Shown: positions 29,047 to 39,327, counted from the first letter of the stretch. The stretch: 49,419 nucleotides of DNA from an uncultured Flavobacteriales bacterium (GCA_905478665.1 CAJQJL010000072.1:1-49419); one strand, 5' to 3'. Translations and numbers: made by a program. The notes: generated from the letters alone by a model not told the origin.

Positions 29047-31335
29047 TTGAAGGCAATTCGGCTATATATTCTTCTGTTATGTTCACTCCTGATTAGTCAC
29101 CACTACTATGCACAGCAAAAGGTTGGTTTGGTATTAAGTGGAGGTGGTGCAACAGGATTGGCGCACATTGGTGTTCTAAAAGCATTGGAAGAAAACAATA
29201 TCCCCATTGATTATATCACTGGAACTTCAGCAGGAGCATTGGTTGGAGCCCTATATTCAGCGGGATACAGTCCTAGCGAGATCGAAGCCTATATCCTAAG
29301 TGATGATTTCCAATTAATGGTCGCAGGAAAGGTTCGTCCCAATCAACACTTTCTTTTACGTGAAGATGATCCAAACGCCGAACTAATTGGGCTTTCATTT
29401 TCTCAAGACAGTATTCTTAAGAAATCACTCCCTACCAATTTTACATCCTCTGCGCTTCTCGATTTCGAAATGATGCGCAACCTTGGGACTATTTCTGCAT
29501 CGTACCACAACAATTTCGACAGCCTCTTCGTCCCCTTTAGGTGCGTAGCATCGGATATCGCGAAAAAGAAGAGTGTAATATTTAAAGATGGAAATCTTAA
29601 TGCTGCCGTTCGAGCCTCAATGACCTATCCTTTCTATTTGAGATCAATAGCAATTGACAATGTACTCCTCTTTGATGGTGGACTTTATAACAACTTCCCC
29701 GCAGACGTTATGTACGAATCATTCGATGCGGATTACATCATCGGAAGTAACGTCTCTTACAATGCTGATCTACCAGACGACGACGATATTATCAGTCAGT
29801 TAACCAACATGCTGGTTAGCTATTCCGATTTCGGTCTTCCATGTGAGGAGGGTATTATTATTGAGCCAAAACCAGATGTGGGAACCTTTAATTTTGCCAA
29901 CGCGGATGTGGCGATTCAAGCAGGCTATGAAGCAACACTTTTGCAAATTGATTCAATTAAAATGCAGATCGAAAGGCGTGTGCAACAAGAAGACCTTGTG
30001 CAACGAAGACATAATTTTAGAAGCAGGTTTGTCCCAATCATGGTTTCATCAATTACAGTGAAAACAGACAAGGGAAAACTACGACATCTCGCAAGGTCTG
30101 TCATGAAAAAGAAAAAACCAGAGATTCTTGATGAAAAAATGCTCTCCAAGCGCTACTTCCGTCTTTATGCAGCGCCTCAAATTGACTTTATCTACCCTAC
30201 ACTCGCGTTGCTAGAAGACAGCACCTACAACCTTGAATTGACCATCAACAAAGCCAAAGAGTTCAGGCTCAACGTAGGAGGACATTTCTCCTCACGACCA
30301 GTTAATACAGGCTACATTGGCCTTTCGTATAAAACAATTGGAAAGGTTCTGACGAAAACCCATCTCGAATCCTACTTTGGAAAATTCTACGGTTCTGGTA
30401 AGGCAAAATTCACCCTAGAGGTGCCTGCTGTCTACCCTATTTCAACAAGCGCATATTTCGTCTTGAACAGATGGGACTACTTCCGAAGTTTTGCAACATT
30501 CTTTGAAGATGTCCAACCTTCATTTCTAGTACAGAATGAAATGTACTCAGGCATTGAAATGAGCCATCCTTTGGGCAATACACTTAAAAGTACTTTTGAC
30601 GCCCGCTGGTATGAAACCGAAGATGCGTATTACCAATCAGAAAATTTCACAAATAAAGATACAACTGATATTACCCGTGTAGATGGTTTTTCTGGAAGCT
30701 GGGCAATTACCCAAAACTCATTAAACAGAAGGCAATTTGCATCTAGCGGACACCTGTTTCGCTTTAAGGCACGTTACAATTATGGTCGTGAACATAGTCT
30801 TTCAGGATCAACTTCTGCGCAACCTTACGACATCTGGAAATATCATTCATGGATTAATTTGAGTCTAGACTACCAATCATTTATAGTCGATAAATCCTTT
30901 TTCCATTTTGGGCTCCATGGTCAGGTAGTTTACAACAGTCAACCACTTTTCGCTAACTACACCGCAACACTTCTCTCTACCTCAGAGTTCTCGTTGGTAC
31001 CTGATGCAAAAACATATTTCTTACCTGAATACAGGTCTCCACAATTTGTCGGCGGGGGAATAAACACCATATTCACAATTAAGAAGAAAATAGACATTCG
31101 TGTTGACGCTTATGTTTACCAACCATTCATTCAAATCACTGAGAATGACGATGGAAGTCAGCAATTCTCTGAACTGTTTAAAGGTGGAACCTATATGGCT
31201 TCTTCTTCTGTTATTTATCACAGCTTCGTTGGTCCTCTTCGTGTAACTGTCAATTACTTCCCTAAACAAGAGTCTCCACTTGCATTTCAATTTAGCATGG
31301 GATACGTCCTCTTTAACGACAGAGCAATCCGCTAA
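29047..31335 (+). CDS. Patatin-like phospholipase with C-terminal outer-membrane beta-barrel
   Basis: 762 residues from TTG at 29047; an upstream in-frame TTG at 29029 lies inside the promoter -7 box, and no in-frame ATG precedes the signal peptide (KAIRLYILLLCSLLISHHYYAQ). Patatin domain: SGGGATGLAHIG oxyanion motif, GTSAG with Ser61, FDGGLYNNFP with Asp210. After about residue 300 a POTRA-like stretch leads into a BamA/Omp85-type barrel ending in FQFSMGYVLF. This layout matches PlpD-like (type Vd) proteins, where the lipase is attached to or passed through its own barrel. Substrate phospholipids are inferred. Confidence 0.88.
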   Translation: MKAIRLYILLLCSLLISHHYYAQQKVGLVLSGGGATGLAHIGVLKALEENNIPIDYITGTSAGALVGALYSAGYSPSEIEAYILSDDFQLMVAGKVRPNQHFLLREDDPNAELIGLSFSQDSILKKSLPTNFTSSALLDFEMMRNLGTISASYHNNFDSLFVPFRCVASDIAKKKSVIFKDGNLNAAVRASMTYPFYLRSIAIDNVLLFDGGLYNNFPADVMYESFDADYIIGSNVSYNADLPDDDDIISQLTNMLVSYSDFGLPCEEGIIIEPKPDVGTFNFANADVAIQAGYEATLLQIDSIKMQIERRVQQEDLVQRRHNFRSRFVPIMVSSITVKTDKGKLRHLARSVMKKKKPEILDEKMLSKRYFRLYAAPQIDFIYPTLALLEDSTYNLELTINKAKEFRLNVGGHFSSRPVNTGYIGLSYKTIGKVLTKTHLESYFGKFYGSGKAKFTLEVPAVYPISTSAYFVLNRWDYFRSFATFFEDVQPSFLVQNEMYSGIEMSHPLGNTLKSTFDARWYETEDAYYQSENFTNKDTTDITRVDGFSGSWAITQNSLNRRQFASSGHLFRFKARYNYGREHSLSGSTSAQPYDIWKYHSWINLSLDYQSFIVDKSFFHFGLHGQVVYNSQPLFANYTATLLSTSEFSLVPDAKTYFLPEYRSPQFVGGGINTIFTIKKKIDIRVDAYVYQPFIQITENDDGSQQFSELFKGGTYMASSSVIYHSFVGPLRVTVNYFPKQESPLAFQFSMGYVLFNDRAIR

Positions 31336-31343
31336 GTAAATAC

Positions 31344-31351
31344 TATATTTG
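31344..31351 (+). promoter_or_regulatory. -7 promoter box TATATTTG
   Basis: Exact TAnnTTTG, 35 bases before the VOC protein ATG. Confidence 0.5.
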
Positions 31352-31386
31352 CGCCAACTAGAAGAACAATAAGAATAGACTTTTTT

Positions 31387-32454
31387 ATGGAAAAAATTAT
31401 CTGTGGAATACAACAAATGGGAATTGGAGTCCCTGATGTGCAGGAAATTTGGAAATGGTACCGGAAATTTTTCGGTGTAAACATTCGTGTTTTTGAAGAT
31501 GCTGCCGATGCTCCTCTGATGACGCGCTATACTGGTGACAAGGTACAGTCTAGAACAGCCTCGCTCGCTCTTAGCATGGACGGCGGAGGTGGTTTTGAAA
31601 TTTGGCAATACACCTCGCGCAACACAGAAAAAGCCGATTTTCCTATTCAGTTAGGTGATTATGGGCTTTACGCTTGTAAAATAAAGTCGAGAGATGTCGA
31701 GAAATCATACGCCTATTTCAAAGAAAATGGAGCAAAAATCTTAGGAGGTTTGACAAAGGCTCCCAATGGAGAATGGACATTTTTCACAGAAGATCCGAAT
31801 GGAAATCTCTTTCAAATTGTAAAAGGAAGCGGTTGGTTTAAAGATACTAAGCACCCCTCGTATTGTGGTGCAGTTGCAGGAACTGTTATAGGTGTAAGTG
31901 ACATTGACAAGTCGATAGGTCTATACAGAGATATTCTAGGCTATGAGACCGTTGAGTATGACGAAACTGGAGTTTTTGATGATCTTACTGGACTGCCACA
32001 AGGTGATAAAAAAGTACGACGCGTGTTACTCATGCACAAGGCCCCACGCAAGGGACCATTTGCAAAACTGTTAGGTCCAACAAAAATTGAATTGGTACAA
32101 GCGCTTGAACGACCTGACTGCCGTAATATTTTTGATAATCGATTTTGGGGTGATTGGGGTTTCATTCATCTTTGCTTTGATATCCAGGGAATGGATGCAC
32201 TTCAGGAAGAGTGTAATTCGAAAGGATATCCTTTTACGGTAGACAGTTCGAATACCTTCGACATGGGAGAAGCTGGTGGACGTTTTTCGTACATTGAAGA
32301 TCCTGACGGTACATGGATAGAATTTGTAGAGACACATAAAGTGCCCATTATGAAGAAGTTTGGATGGTACATACATTTGAAAAAACGCCAGCCAGGAAAA
32401 CACTTGCCAAACTGGATTCTTCGTGCAATGGGCATGAACAAAGTTAAAGACTAA
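31387..32454 (+). CDS. VOC (glyoxalase/dioxygenase fold) protein with two domains
   Basis: 355 residues, cytoplasmic. First VOC unit about 5-145 (GIQQMGIGVPDVQEIWKWY ... FFTEDPNGNLFQIVKG), second about 160-330 (AGTVIGVSDIDKSIGLYRDILGYE ... FSYIEDPDGTWIEFVET). The second unit has the metal-ligand pattern His (FIHLCFDI) and Glu (EFVET); the first is poorer. Members are lyases, isomerases or dioxygenases; the substrate is unknown. Stands alone with its own -7 box. Confidence 0.82.
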   Translation: MEKIICGIQQMGIGVPDVQEIWKWYRKFFGVNIRVFEDAADAPLMTRYTGDKVQSRTASLALSMDGGGGFEIWQYTSRNTEKADFPIQLGDYGLYACKIKSRDVEKSYAYFKENGAKILGGLTKAPNGEWTFFTEDPNGNLFQIVKGSGWFKDTKHPSYCGAVAGTVIGVSDIDKSIGLYRDILGYETVEYDETGVFDDLTGLPQGDKKVRRVLLMHKAPRKGPFAKLLGPTKIELVQALERPDCRNIFDNRFWGDWGFIHLCFDIQGMDALQEECNSKGYPFTVDSSNTFDMGEAGGRFSYIEDPDGTWIEFVETHKVPIMKKFGWYIHLKKRQPGKHLPNWILRAMGMNKVKD

Positions 32455-32459
32455 GTCCA

Positions 32460-32489
32460 TTGAGTTAACTGCACGCTTGGTTGAGTTAA
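32460..32489 (+). promoter_or_regulatory. Direct repeat TTGAGTTAA, 21-bp period (LytTR-like operator)
   Basis: TTGAGTTAA occurs at 32460-32468 and again at 32481-32489, separated by 12 bases, i.e. two helical turns. Copy 2 lies at about -36 relative to the start expected from the -7 box at 32510. Nine-base repeats with 12-13-base spacing containing GTT are typical of LytTR-domain response regulators. Confidence 0.45.
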
Positions 32490-32509
32490 TGAAAGGCATA
32501 CAATCGATT

Positions 32510-32517
32510 TATATTTG
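32510..32517 (+). promoter_or_regulatory. -7 promoter box TATATTTG
   Basis: Exact TAnnTTTG, 60 bases before the DUF4249-like lipoprotein start and 20 bases after the direct repeat. Confidence 0.55.
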
Positions 32518-32577
32518 TATTTTTGGGCTACTTAAGCGCAATCCCTTTAATGTGAAGCGCACAATACTCTTTTGAAA

Positions 32578-33675
32578 ATGAAAAACATACTTTTTGGACT
32601 TCTTGCTGTCGCTGTTATCTCCTTAACTTTTCAGTCATGTAAAGAAGACATCGAATTATCTGGAGATTTTACAGAAACGGCTGTGGTATATGGTCTTTTA
32701 GATCAGGCGGATTCTATTCACATGCTAAAAATTACACGGGCATTTATTGGTCCTGGTGACGCATTTGAAATAGCGCAAATTCCTGATTCTAGTTACTTCG
32801 CTTCAGTTGAAGGAACGGTAACTGAGTATGTTAATGGAGTTGTTGCACGTGTATTCACACTTTCGGACACAATCGTTGATAACAAAGATCCAAATGGAGT
32901 CTTTTATGCTCCTGAACAAAAATTATATTACTTCGAAACTCCTTCAGGTCAGCCTTTAGTTGGTACAGCTGAATATAAACTTGACCTTGTGATTAATGGT
33001 GGTGAGTTTGAAGTACATGGTTCGACTACGCTTGTCAATGGAATGACGAATAACAATATCACCGTTCAAAATCAACCTTATCGTTTTGTAGGAAATACTG
33101 GAGAGTATATCTCTACATCGGTTACTGTTAATTCTGGAACTGCAGAACAAATTAATGTTACACTAAACGTTGAGTTCACGGAGTGGGTTGGAGCAACAGG
33201 AACAACTAAAACGTTTGACTGGCTGTTAGGTGAAGCTGCAGTTGAGGGGTCAAGCACCAAGAATTTTGTTGCCAACGGTGAAACATTCTACAATTTGATG
33301 GCAGATAACTGTACGAACAACGCAGCAATTGATAAACGCACGTTCAATTCGATTACGGCTACGATTACAGGAGGTTCTGAGGACTTTGTGAATTACATGC
33401 AAGTAAACGAGCCTTCGTCTACTTTGGCTCAGAGCAAGCCGACGTTTACAAACCTTACTGCGACAAACGGTCATCCAGTGGTTGGGTTGTTTTCATCGCG
33501 TAATACAATTACGATTTACAAGCCCTTTATTGATCCAGGAGGAAATTCAAACGTTCGTTGCATAAACAAGCAAACAACAGAGCGTTTATGTGTAGGAAGT
33601 ATTACTGCTCCTTACTTCTTCTGTAGTGATCACCCAGCGGACATCGCTTCGGGTGAGCCTTGGGTATGTAATTAG
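32578..33675 (+). CDS. Lipoprotein, DUF4249-like
   Basis: 365 residues from ATG 32578 (a TTG six bases earlier is less likely). Lipoprotein signal MKNILFGLLAVAVISLTFQSC with Cys21. The start of the mature part, ELSGDFTETAVVYGLLDQADSIHMLKITRAF, and the beta-rich body resemble DUF4249 outer-membrane lipoproteins, often encoded beside TonB-dependent receptors; no receptor gene is adjacent here. Two Cys pairs near the C-terminus (RCINKQTTERLCV, FFCSDH...WVCN) may form disulfides. The promoter carries a repeat typical of LytTR regulators, so its expression may be controlled by a two-component system. Confidence 0.65.
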   Translation: MKNILFGLLAVAVISLTFQSCKEDIELSGDFTETAVVYGLLDQADSIHMLKITRAFIGPGDAFEIAQIPDSSYFASVEGTVTEYVNGVVARVFTLSDTIVDNKDPNGVFYAPEQKLYYFETPSGQPLVGTAEYKLDLVINGGEFEVHGSTTLVNGMTNNNITVQNQPYRFVGNTGEYISTSVTVNSGTAEQINVTLNVEFTEWVGATGTTKTFDWLLGEAAVEGSSTKNFVANGETFYNLMADNCTNNAAIDKRTFNSITATITGGSEDFVNYMQVNEPSSTLAQSKPTFTNLTATNGHPVVGLFSSRNTITIYKPFIDPGGNSNVRCINKQTTERLCVGSITAPYFFCSDHPADIASGEPWVCN

Positions 33676-33721
33676 TCAATTTATCTTTCCTGATTAATCT
33701 CTATTGTTACTACTTTAGCGT

Positions 33722-36205
33722 ATGCCTGAAAGGAAAACGCTTTTTGTCGACATCATACTTCCCGTTCCTATACGAAAGGAGTTCACGTACAGAGTTCCTT
33801 TTGATCTGAATGATGCTGTTTTTCCAGGAGCAAGAGTGGTCGTTCCATTCGGTCGCTCAAAATTGATAACAGGAGTCGTTTCATCTATTCATGAGAACAT
33901 TCCTGAAAATTATCAAGCGAAATACATTGAATATTTACTAGACGAACAACCAATTATTACCCAAGAACAATACAGTTTCTGGAAGTGGATTTCGAATTAT
34001 TACATGGCTCCGATTGGAGATGTGATGAATGCTGCGCTTCCTGCCAATTTCAAATTAGCCAGTGAAACAAAAATTGTTCTTCATCCTGACTTCAACTTAG
34101 ATTACAAGTTGCTCACAGAACGTGAAAAAGACATTGTGATGGCATTGGAACTAAGAGAAACACTCGACCTAAAAGAGATCTCAGAACTAGTCGGAATCAA
34201 AACCATTCAACCAGTTGTAAAAGCGCTCATTGACAAAAAAGCGGTTATGTCGCTTGAAGAACTCAATGATAAATTCACGCCAAAAACATCAACCTTTGTT
34301 CAATTAGCAAATGAATACCTCTCAGAGAATAACCTTAACGAATTCATCCAATCAATTGAACAGGTCAAAAGTAAAGAGAAGCAACTGGAGGCCATTTTAA
34401 CCCTTGTGCATCTTGGAGATTATCGCCAAGGAAAAATGAAAGCTGTCTTACGCAAAGACATTTTGGATGAAGGTGTTTCGATTTCGTCATTGAATACGCT
34501 TGAAAAGCATGGCATTGTGCTGCAAGAAAAAATGGAAATATCCCGTTTAAAAGTGGACGGTTCCGAAGGAGAACAATTCAAAGCACTCTCACTGGCTCAA
34601 GAAAAATCATTGGATGAAATTCACAATGCTTTCGACGAAAAGAAGGTTGCTCTTCTGCATGGTGTAACGGGATCCGGAAAAACTGAAATTTATGTCCAAC
34701 TCATTCAGGAGCATCTTGATTTGGGTAAACAAGTATTGTTCTTACTTCCTGAAATTGCATTAACAACACAACTTATTCAGCGGCTTTCCATTTATTTTGG
34801 AGATCAAATTGGCGTTTATCATTCCAAATTCAATCAGAATGAACGCGTGGAGATATGGAATCATGTATTGAACAATGATCCCAACCGCTTTAGAATTATT
34901 ATAGGAGCGCGCTCATCCATCTTTCTTCCATACAGAGATCTTGGTCTCATTATCGTGGATGAAGAGCATGAATCAAGCTTTAAACAGTATGATCCTTCAC
35001 CGCGCTATAACGCAAGAGATTGTGCCGTTGTATTGAGTTCATTGCACAAGGCGAATATTGTTCTTGGCTCAGCAACACCTTCAATTGAAAGCTTCCATAA
35101 CGCTAAAGCGGATAAATATCGATTGGTTACCTTGAATGACCGCTATGGAAATGTAAAACTTCCTGAGATTCAATGTGCAGATGTTCGCAAAGAAAGGAAA
35201 CAAAAAAGTATGAAATCGCACTTCAGTTCATTTCTGCTAGATCACATTCAAGAAGCCCTCAATTTGAAGGAGCAAGTAATCTTATTTCAGAACAGAAGAG
35301 GATATACGCCTCTTTGGATGTGTGAAATTTGTAATTGGACGCCAAAGTGCAAGAATTGTGACGTTTCATTAACCTACCATAAGCATACAAACAGTCTTAA
35401 ATGCCATTACTGTAGTTATACTATTCCACCAGTTGGAACATGTTCTGCGTGCGGAAGTAACCGCATAAAGATGCTTGGCTTTGGAACAGAGAAAATTGAA
35501 GATGAATTGAGTCTGATGTTCCCCGACATTGTTGTAAAGCGAATGGATCTTGATACCACACGATCTAAAAATGCATACGCCAATATTTTGAACGATTTCG
35601 ACCGTGGAGCAATCGACATACTGATTGGAACACAAATGGTAACGAAAGGACTGGATTTCAACAATGTTAATTTGGTTGGTATTCTTGATGCTGACATGCT
35701 CTTGAACAGAGCTGATTTCAGAGCTTTTGAACGTTCTTTTCAATTGATGACACAAGTAGCGGGAAGATCAGGCCGTAGAGAAAAACGCGGGAAGGTAATT
35801 GTACAAACGGGAGACCCCGACCATTGGGTAATTCAAAAAGTCATTGACCATGATTACGTAACTTTCTACGATAGTGAAATTATTGAACGCAAAAATTTCT
35901 TCTATCCACCTTATTATAAAATAATCCACATTACGCTAAAACATCGTGATGAAAACGCACTAAACAAAGCAGCGAGCGATTTAGCGAGCGCCATGCGTAC
36001 ATCCTTTAAAGAACGTGTATTGGGACCTGAGTTTCCTGTTGTGAAGCGCATCCACAATCTTTTCTTAAAGCGAATAACATTAAAAGTAGAGCGTGATGCG
36101 AATGATAAAAAAGTAAAGGAACGCCTCCAGAAAATCGTTGATGATTTCTATAGCGTCCCTGTAAATAAATCAATTCGTACAATTATAAACGTAGATCCCG
36201 CTTAA
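33722..36205 (+). CDS. priA: Primosomal protein N' (PriA helicase)
   Basis: 827 residues. N-terminal 3'-DNA-binding domain (PVRKEFTY-type [25 protein letters not shown]), helicase core with Walker A GVTGSGKT (314-321) and Walker B DEEHE (413-417), [19 protein letters not shown], then the zinc-binding cluster of CxxC pairs (CEIC, CKNC, CHYC, CSAC at about 537-580) and [20 protein letters not shown]. Restarts stalled replication forks by loading the replisome. A degenerate -7-like TACTTTAG is 3 bases before the ATG. Its stop codon overlaps the stop codon of the convergent sigma factor gene (TTAA). Confidence 0.95.
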   Translation: MPERKTLFVDIILPVPIRKEFTYRVPFDLNDAVFPGARVVVPFGRSKLITGVVSSIHENIPENYQAKYIEYLLDEQPIITQEQYSFWKWISNYYMAPIGDVMNAALPANFKLASETKIVLHPDFNLDYKLLTEREKDIVMALELRETLDLKEISELVGIKTIQPVVKALIDKKAVMSLEELNDKFTPKTSTFVQLANEYLSENNLNEFIQSIEQVKSKEKQLEAILTLVHLGDYRQGKMKAVLRKDILDEGVSISSLNTLEKHGIVLQEKMEISRLKVDGSEGEQFKALSLAQEKSLDEIHNAFDEKKVALLHGVTGSGKTEIYVQLIQEHLDLGKQVLFLLPEIALTTQLIQRLSIYFGDQIGVYHSKFNQNERVEIWNHVLNNDPNRFRIIIGARSSIFLPYRDLGLIIVDEEHESSFKQYDPSPRYNARDCAVVLSSLHKANIVLGSATPSIESFHNAKADKYRLVTLNDRYGNVKLPEIQCADVRKERKQKSMKSHFSSFLLDHIQEALNLKEQVILFQNRRGYTPLWMCEICNWTPKCKNCDVSLTYHKHTNSLKCHYCSYTIPPVGTCSACGSNRIKMLGFGTEKIEDELSLMFPDIVVKRMDLDTTRSKNAYANILNDFDRGAIDILIGTQMVTKGLDFNNVNLVGILDADMLLNRADFRAFERSFQLMTQVAGRSGRREKRGKVIVQTGDPDHWVIQKVIDHDYVTFYDSEIIERKNFFYPPYYKIIHITLKHRDENALNKAASDLASAMRTSFKERVLGPEFPVVKRIHNLFLKRITLKVERDANDKKVKERLQKIVDDFYSVPVNKSIRTIINVDPA

Positions 36206-37071
36206 CCAAGGTATGTTTTTAACATCCGGCTTCGGGAAGTGTGCTTCAATCGACGAATTGCCTTTTCTTTTATTTGACGTACTCTTTCTCGTGTCAAGTC
36301 AAAACGATCTCCAATTTCTTCCAAAGTCAAAGGCTGTGTTCCACTCAACCCAAAATAGAGTCGGAGAACATCTCCTTCGCGCAAGGTGAGAGTAGATAGT
36401 GATCGTTCAATTTCTTTTCTTAATGAATCCAACATCAAATTCTTTTCGGGTGTTGGAAGTGAATCATTTGGAAGTACATCGTACATGCTTGATGACGATT
36501 CATCTCCATCTATTAGTGGAGCATCCATAGATACGTGACGGCCTGTATTTTGCACAGATTGTCTGACATCTGCAACGGAGACGTCTAAGAACTCTGCTAA
36601 CTCATCTGCTGATGGCGGACGCTCTAATCGTTGTTCTAATTCGGAAAATGCACGGTTAATTTTGTTAATCGTTCCAATCTTGTTCAATGGAAGTCTAACA
36701 ATACGTGCTTGCTCAGCCAATGCTTGCAAAATCGCTTGGCGAATCCACCATACAGCATATGAAATGAATTTAAATCCACGCTTTTCATCAAATCGTTTGG
36801 CCGCTTTTATTAAACCTACATTTCCTTCATTAATTAAATCGGGCAATGATAAACCTTGATTCTGATATTGCTTTGCAACCGAAACAACGAATCGCAGGTT
36901 TGCTTTTGTCAATCTCTCCAACGCCACTCTGTCACCAGCTTGAATTCGCTTGGCCAATTCTACTTCCTCATCGGCAGTTATCAAATCGACACGACCAATT
37001 TCTTGCAGATACTTATCGAGTGATGCTGTCTCCCGATTCGTTACCTGCTTTGTTATTTTTAATTGTCTCAT
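36202..37071 (-). CDS. rpoD: Primary sigma factor RpoD/SigA, short Bacteroidota form
   Basis: 289 residues from ATG 37071 ([14 protein letters not shown]); a longer reading frame exists upstream but its extra 28 residues are not family-like. Region 1.2 ([14 protein letters not shown]), region 2 ([54 protein letters not shown]), region 3 ([16 protein letters not shown]) and region 4 with the helix-turn-helix ([28 protein letters not shown]). Region 1.1 is absent, as in other Bacteroidota, whose primary sigma recognises TAnnTTTG. This fits the -7 boxes found across the window. Confidence 0.95.
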   Translation of the reverse strand: MRQLKITKQVTNRETASLDKYLQEIGRVDLITADEEVELAKRIQAGDRVALERLTKANLRFVVSVAKQYQNQGLSLPDLINEGNVGLIKAAKRFDEKRGFKFISYAVWWIRQAILQALAEQARIVRLPLNKIGTINKINRAFSELEQRLERPPSADELAEFLDVSVADVRQSVQNTGRHVSMDAPLIDGDESSSSMYDVLPNDSLPTPEKNLMLDSLRKEIERSLSTLTLREGDVLRLYFGLSGTQPLTLEEIGDRFDLTRERVRQIKEKAIRRLKHTSRSRMLKTYLG

Positions 37072-37233
37072 ATGTCCAAAAATGATTAATGTCTCTACTA
37101 TATAAACGCGTATACTTTCAATTCGTTGGAAGAAAAAGCAAACTAATGCACTCAAAATGAATATTTACCAAGTCCTTTATATGTATTTCGCACGTTTCAT
37201 TGAATATTTAATGGACTTATCTCTGGCAATTTT

Positions 37234-37241
37234 TACTTTTG
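37234..37241 (+). promoter_or_regulatory. -7 promoter box TACTTTTG, probably leaderless
   Basis: Exact TAnnTTTG ending 4 bases before the ATG of the phosphatase gene. Confidence 0.55.
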
Positions 37242-37245
37242 ATCT

Positions 37246-37701
37246 ATGAAAATCCTAATGGTTTGTCTTGGAAACATTTGTAGATCGCCAATGGCCGATG
37301 GTCTTCTACGTAAAAAAGTGCAGAACGAAGGGCTTGATATCTTTGTAGATTCGGCAGGAACCGCGAACTACCATGTTGGTGAAGCTCCAGATAGTAGAAT
37401 GTGTCAAACTGCACGTGAGTCTGGTTTTCCTATTGATGATTTACGCGCTAGACAGTTTGTTCAATCGGATTTTGACCAATTCGATCTTATTTACGCAATG
37501 GATTCAAGCAATTATAAAAATATAATCTCCTTGGCTCGTAATGCCGATGATGAATCGAAGGTCTCACTCATATTAAACGAGTCACATCCAGGTAAAAATC
37601 TAAATGTCCCCGATCCATATTATGGTGGAGAGCAAGGATTTGTAGATGTTTTTACGATGCTGGATGAAGCTACGGATATTATTCTCAAAAAAATCAGTTA
37701 A
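37246..37701 (+). CDS. Low-molecular-weight protein-tyrosine phosphatase
   Basis: 151 residues. The P-loop CLGNICRS is at residues 7-14 (CX5R, nucleophile Cys7, Arg13) and the general acid is Asp123 in VPDPYYG. Dephosphorylates tyrosine, possibly on arginine or polysaccharide-synthesis kinases; partner unknown. The start is fixed by the family (MKILMVCLGN). The next gene starts on the last base of its stop codon (TAATG), so they are coupled. Confidence 0.93.
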   Translation: MKILMVCLGNICRSPMADGLLRKKVQNEGLDIFVDSAGTANYHVGEAPDSRMCQTARESGFPIDDLRARQFVQSDFDQFDLIYAMDSSNYKNIISLARNADDESKVSLILNESHPGKNLNVPDPYYGGEQGFVDVFTMLDEATDIILKKIS

Positions 37702-38414
37702 TGGCGAACGGAACACTGTACATGGTACCAACTACCTTAGGGGGAGAAACTACCGAAGATATCATTCCCAATGAGGTTAAAAACGAAGTGATCAAATTGA
37801 GAACTTTTATCGTTGAAGATCTTAAATCAGCACGACGCTACTTGCGTAAATTGGACCGTACTTTCCCAATTGATGACAGTACCTTTTTTGTACTAAACAA
37901 AAGAACTGACCCAGGCGAAATCTACCGTTTTATTAAACCTGCATTGGCTGGTGAAGACATTGGTGTCCTTTCTGAAGCTGGATGCCCAGGTGTTGCAGAT
38001 CCAGGAGCAGCGGTCGTTGCAGTTGCACATTCCAAAGGAATTCGAGTTGTTCCATTTGTAGGGCCATCGTCTATTCTACTCGCATTAATGGGAAGCGGAT
38101 TTTCAGGTCAGCAATTTTCCTTTCATGGATATCTCCCAAAAGAAAGAAAAGACCGAATTCGAGCCTTGAAGCATTATGAAAGCGATACCCGAAGAACTGG
38201 TTGCACTCATTTGTTCATGGATACCCCCTTCCGTAGCATGCACGTCCTTGATGATTTGCTAAATGAACTTACCGATCCTACAATGGTTTGCATTGCAAGT
38301 AATTTAACCCTACCAAGTGCATCTGTTCGTACGATGAGTGTGAAAAACTGGCGAGATAATGCTTATGACTTATCAAAAAAGCCAACGATTTTTGCAATTG
38401 GAACTGTTCAGTGA
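37701..38414 (+). CDS. SAM-dependent methyltransferase of the RsmI/tetrapyrrole-methylase fold
   Basis: 237 residues. GTLYMVPTTLGG replaces the LYVVATPIGN of RsmI; GVLSEAGCPGVADPGAAVVAVAH matches the RsmI signature SDAGTPLISDPG, and VPFVGPSSILLALMGSGF and FHGYLPKERKDR follow. This is the shorter paralogue widespread in Bacteroidota beside true RsmI; it may methylate 16S rRNA or another target. Second gene of the phosphatase operon. Confidence 0.82.
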   Translation: MANGTLYMVPTTLGGETTEDIIPNEVKNEVIKLRTFIVEDLKSARRYLRKLDRTFPIDDSTFFVLNKRTDPGEIYRFIKPALAGEDIGVLSEAGCPGVADPGAAVVAVAHSKGIRVVPFVGPSSILLALMGSGFSGQQFSFHGYLPKERKDRIRALKHYESDTRRTGCTHLFMDTPFRSMHVLDDLLNELTDPTMVCIASNLTLPSASVRTMSVKNWRDNAYDLSKKPTIFAIGTVQ

Positions 38415-38425
38415 AAACCAGACTT

Positions 38426-38439
38426 TAGACTATAGTCTA
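38426..38439. repeat. 14-bp perfect palindrome TAGACTATAGTCTA
   Basis: Perfect palindrome 12 bases after the stop of the RsmI-like gene, in the 85-base gap between convergent genes. It lacks a loop and T-run, so it is not a standard terminator; could be a protein-binding site. Confidence 0.5.
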
Positions 38440-38499
38440 TAAAAAGTAGAATAACCGAACCCTGAGACTCTCGAAAGGAGAAGGTTAATAAGTAGAAAA

Positions 38500-39279
38500 T
38501 CACTTCATTCCCCGTTGCTTCTTAATAGCGTCGTATGATTCCTGAATGTTTTGAAATTTTTCTTTTGCACCCTTCTGATATTCCTCACCCATTTGAGCGA
38601 CTTTATCAGGGTGAAATTTAATCGCCATTTTACGGTATGCTTTCTTTACTTCATCATCCGTTGCATTGGCATCTACCCCTAATACAGAATAATCGGAATT
38701 AACATTGCGATAGAACATGTTCTTCACGCTCTCAAAATCTACTTGAGAGACCCCCATCATTCCTGCGATCTTTTTAATAACACTAATTTCTGAATCTGCT
38801 ACGTGTCCATCTGCCTTGGCAATTCCAAACAAGTAATGAAGCAACTGAACCCGCACCTCAGGCTGCATCCGCATCTTGATGTCCTGACAAATTCGCTCAA
38901 GCGGGATATCACCTGAATCTAAAAACTTTTTGAGTGTCTGTAAATGCTGTGTTGAGAACTGCGAGCCAAATTGTTGGTTAAGAAAAGCTTTTACAAAACT
39001 CAGCTCTGCTTTGAGCACTTTTCCATCTGCCCGCATAACAGCTGCAGATAAAGCCATGAGCATTGTAGGAACATCATTGGTTGTCGAGCGTTGCTGATAA
39101 TATTGAAATAAATCTTCTGGCGAAAAGGTTCTTCCCTCTTTCTGAGCCTGAGCTCGCGCTCTACTCATCACAGCCTGATAATTATCAATAAATGACCCTA
39201 TCAAAAAACCTATTATTGCTCCGAAAAAGTTGCCACGAAAGAGGAAGTATCCCCCGATGGCTAATAACCACTTATACAA
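38500..39279 (-). CDS. TerB/DnaJ-domain membrane-anchored co-chaperone (DjlA-like)
   Basis: 259 residues from TTG at 39279: an N-terminal hydrophobic anchor ([30 protein letters not shown]), a TerB-like helical domain ([21 protein letters not shown] ... [20 protein letters not shown]) and a C-terminal J-domain with HPD ([20 protein letters not shown] ... KFHPDKV). Stimulates DnaK, as DjlA does. An ATG at 39324 would add 15 residues, but 11 of them are encoded by the htpG terminator hairpin and T-run and look unlike the family; TTG at 39279 aligns with the usual start of the anchor. Located just downstream of htpG, another chaperone. Confidence 0.78.
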   Translation of the reverse strand: MYKWLLAIGGYFLFRGNFFGAIIGFLIGSFIDNYQAVMSRARAQAQKEGRTFSPEDLFQYYQQRSTTNDVPTMLMALSAAVMRADGKVLKAELSFVKAFLNQQFGSQFSTQHLQTLKKFLDSGDIPLERICQDIKMRMQPEVRVQLLHYLFGIAKADGHVADSEISVIKKIAGMMGVSQVDFESVKNMFYRNVNSDYSVLGVDANATDDEVKKAYRKMAIKFHPDKVAQMGEEYQKGAKEKFQNIQESYDAIKKQRGMK

Positions 39280-39292
39280 TTTCTTACTATTT

Positions 39293-39322
39293 AAAAAAAG
39301 ACGCTGGGCAGAACCCAGCGTC
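39293..39322 (-). terminator. Rho-independent terminator of htpG
   Basis: On the minus strand: perfect 9-bp stem GACGCTGGG / CCCAGCGTC with loop TTCTG, followed by T7. It begins 5 bases after the htpG stop codon and overlaps the most upstream possible start of the DnaJ gene. Confidence 0.93.
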
Positions 39323-39327
39323 ATATA

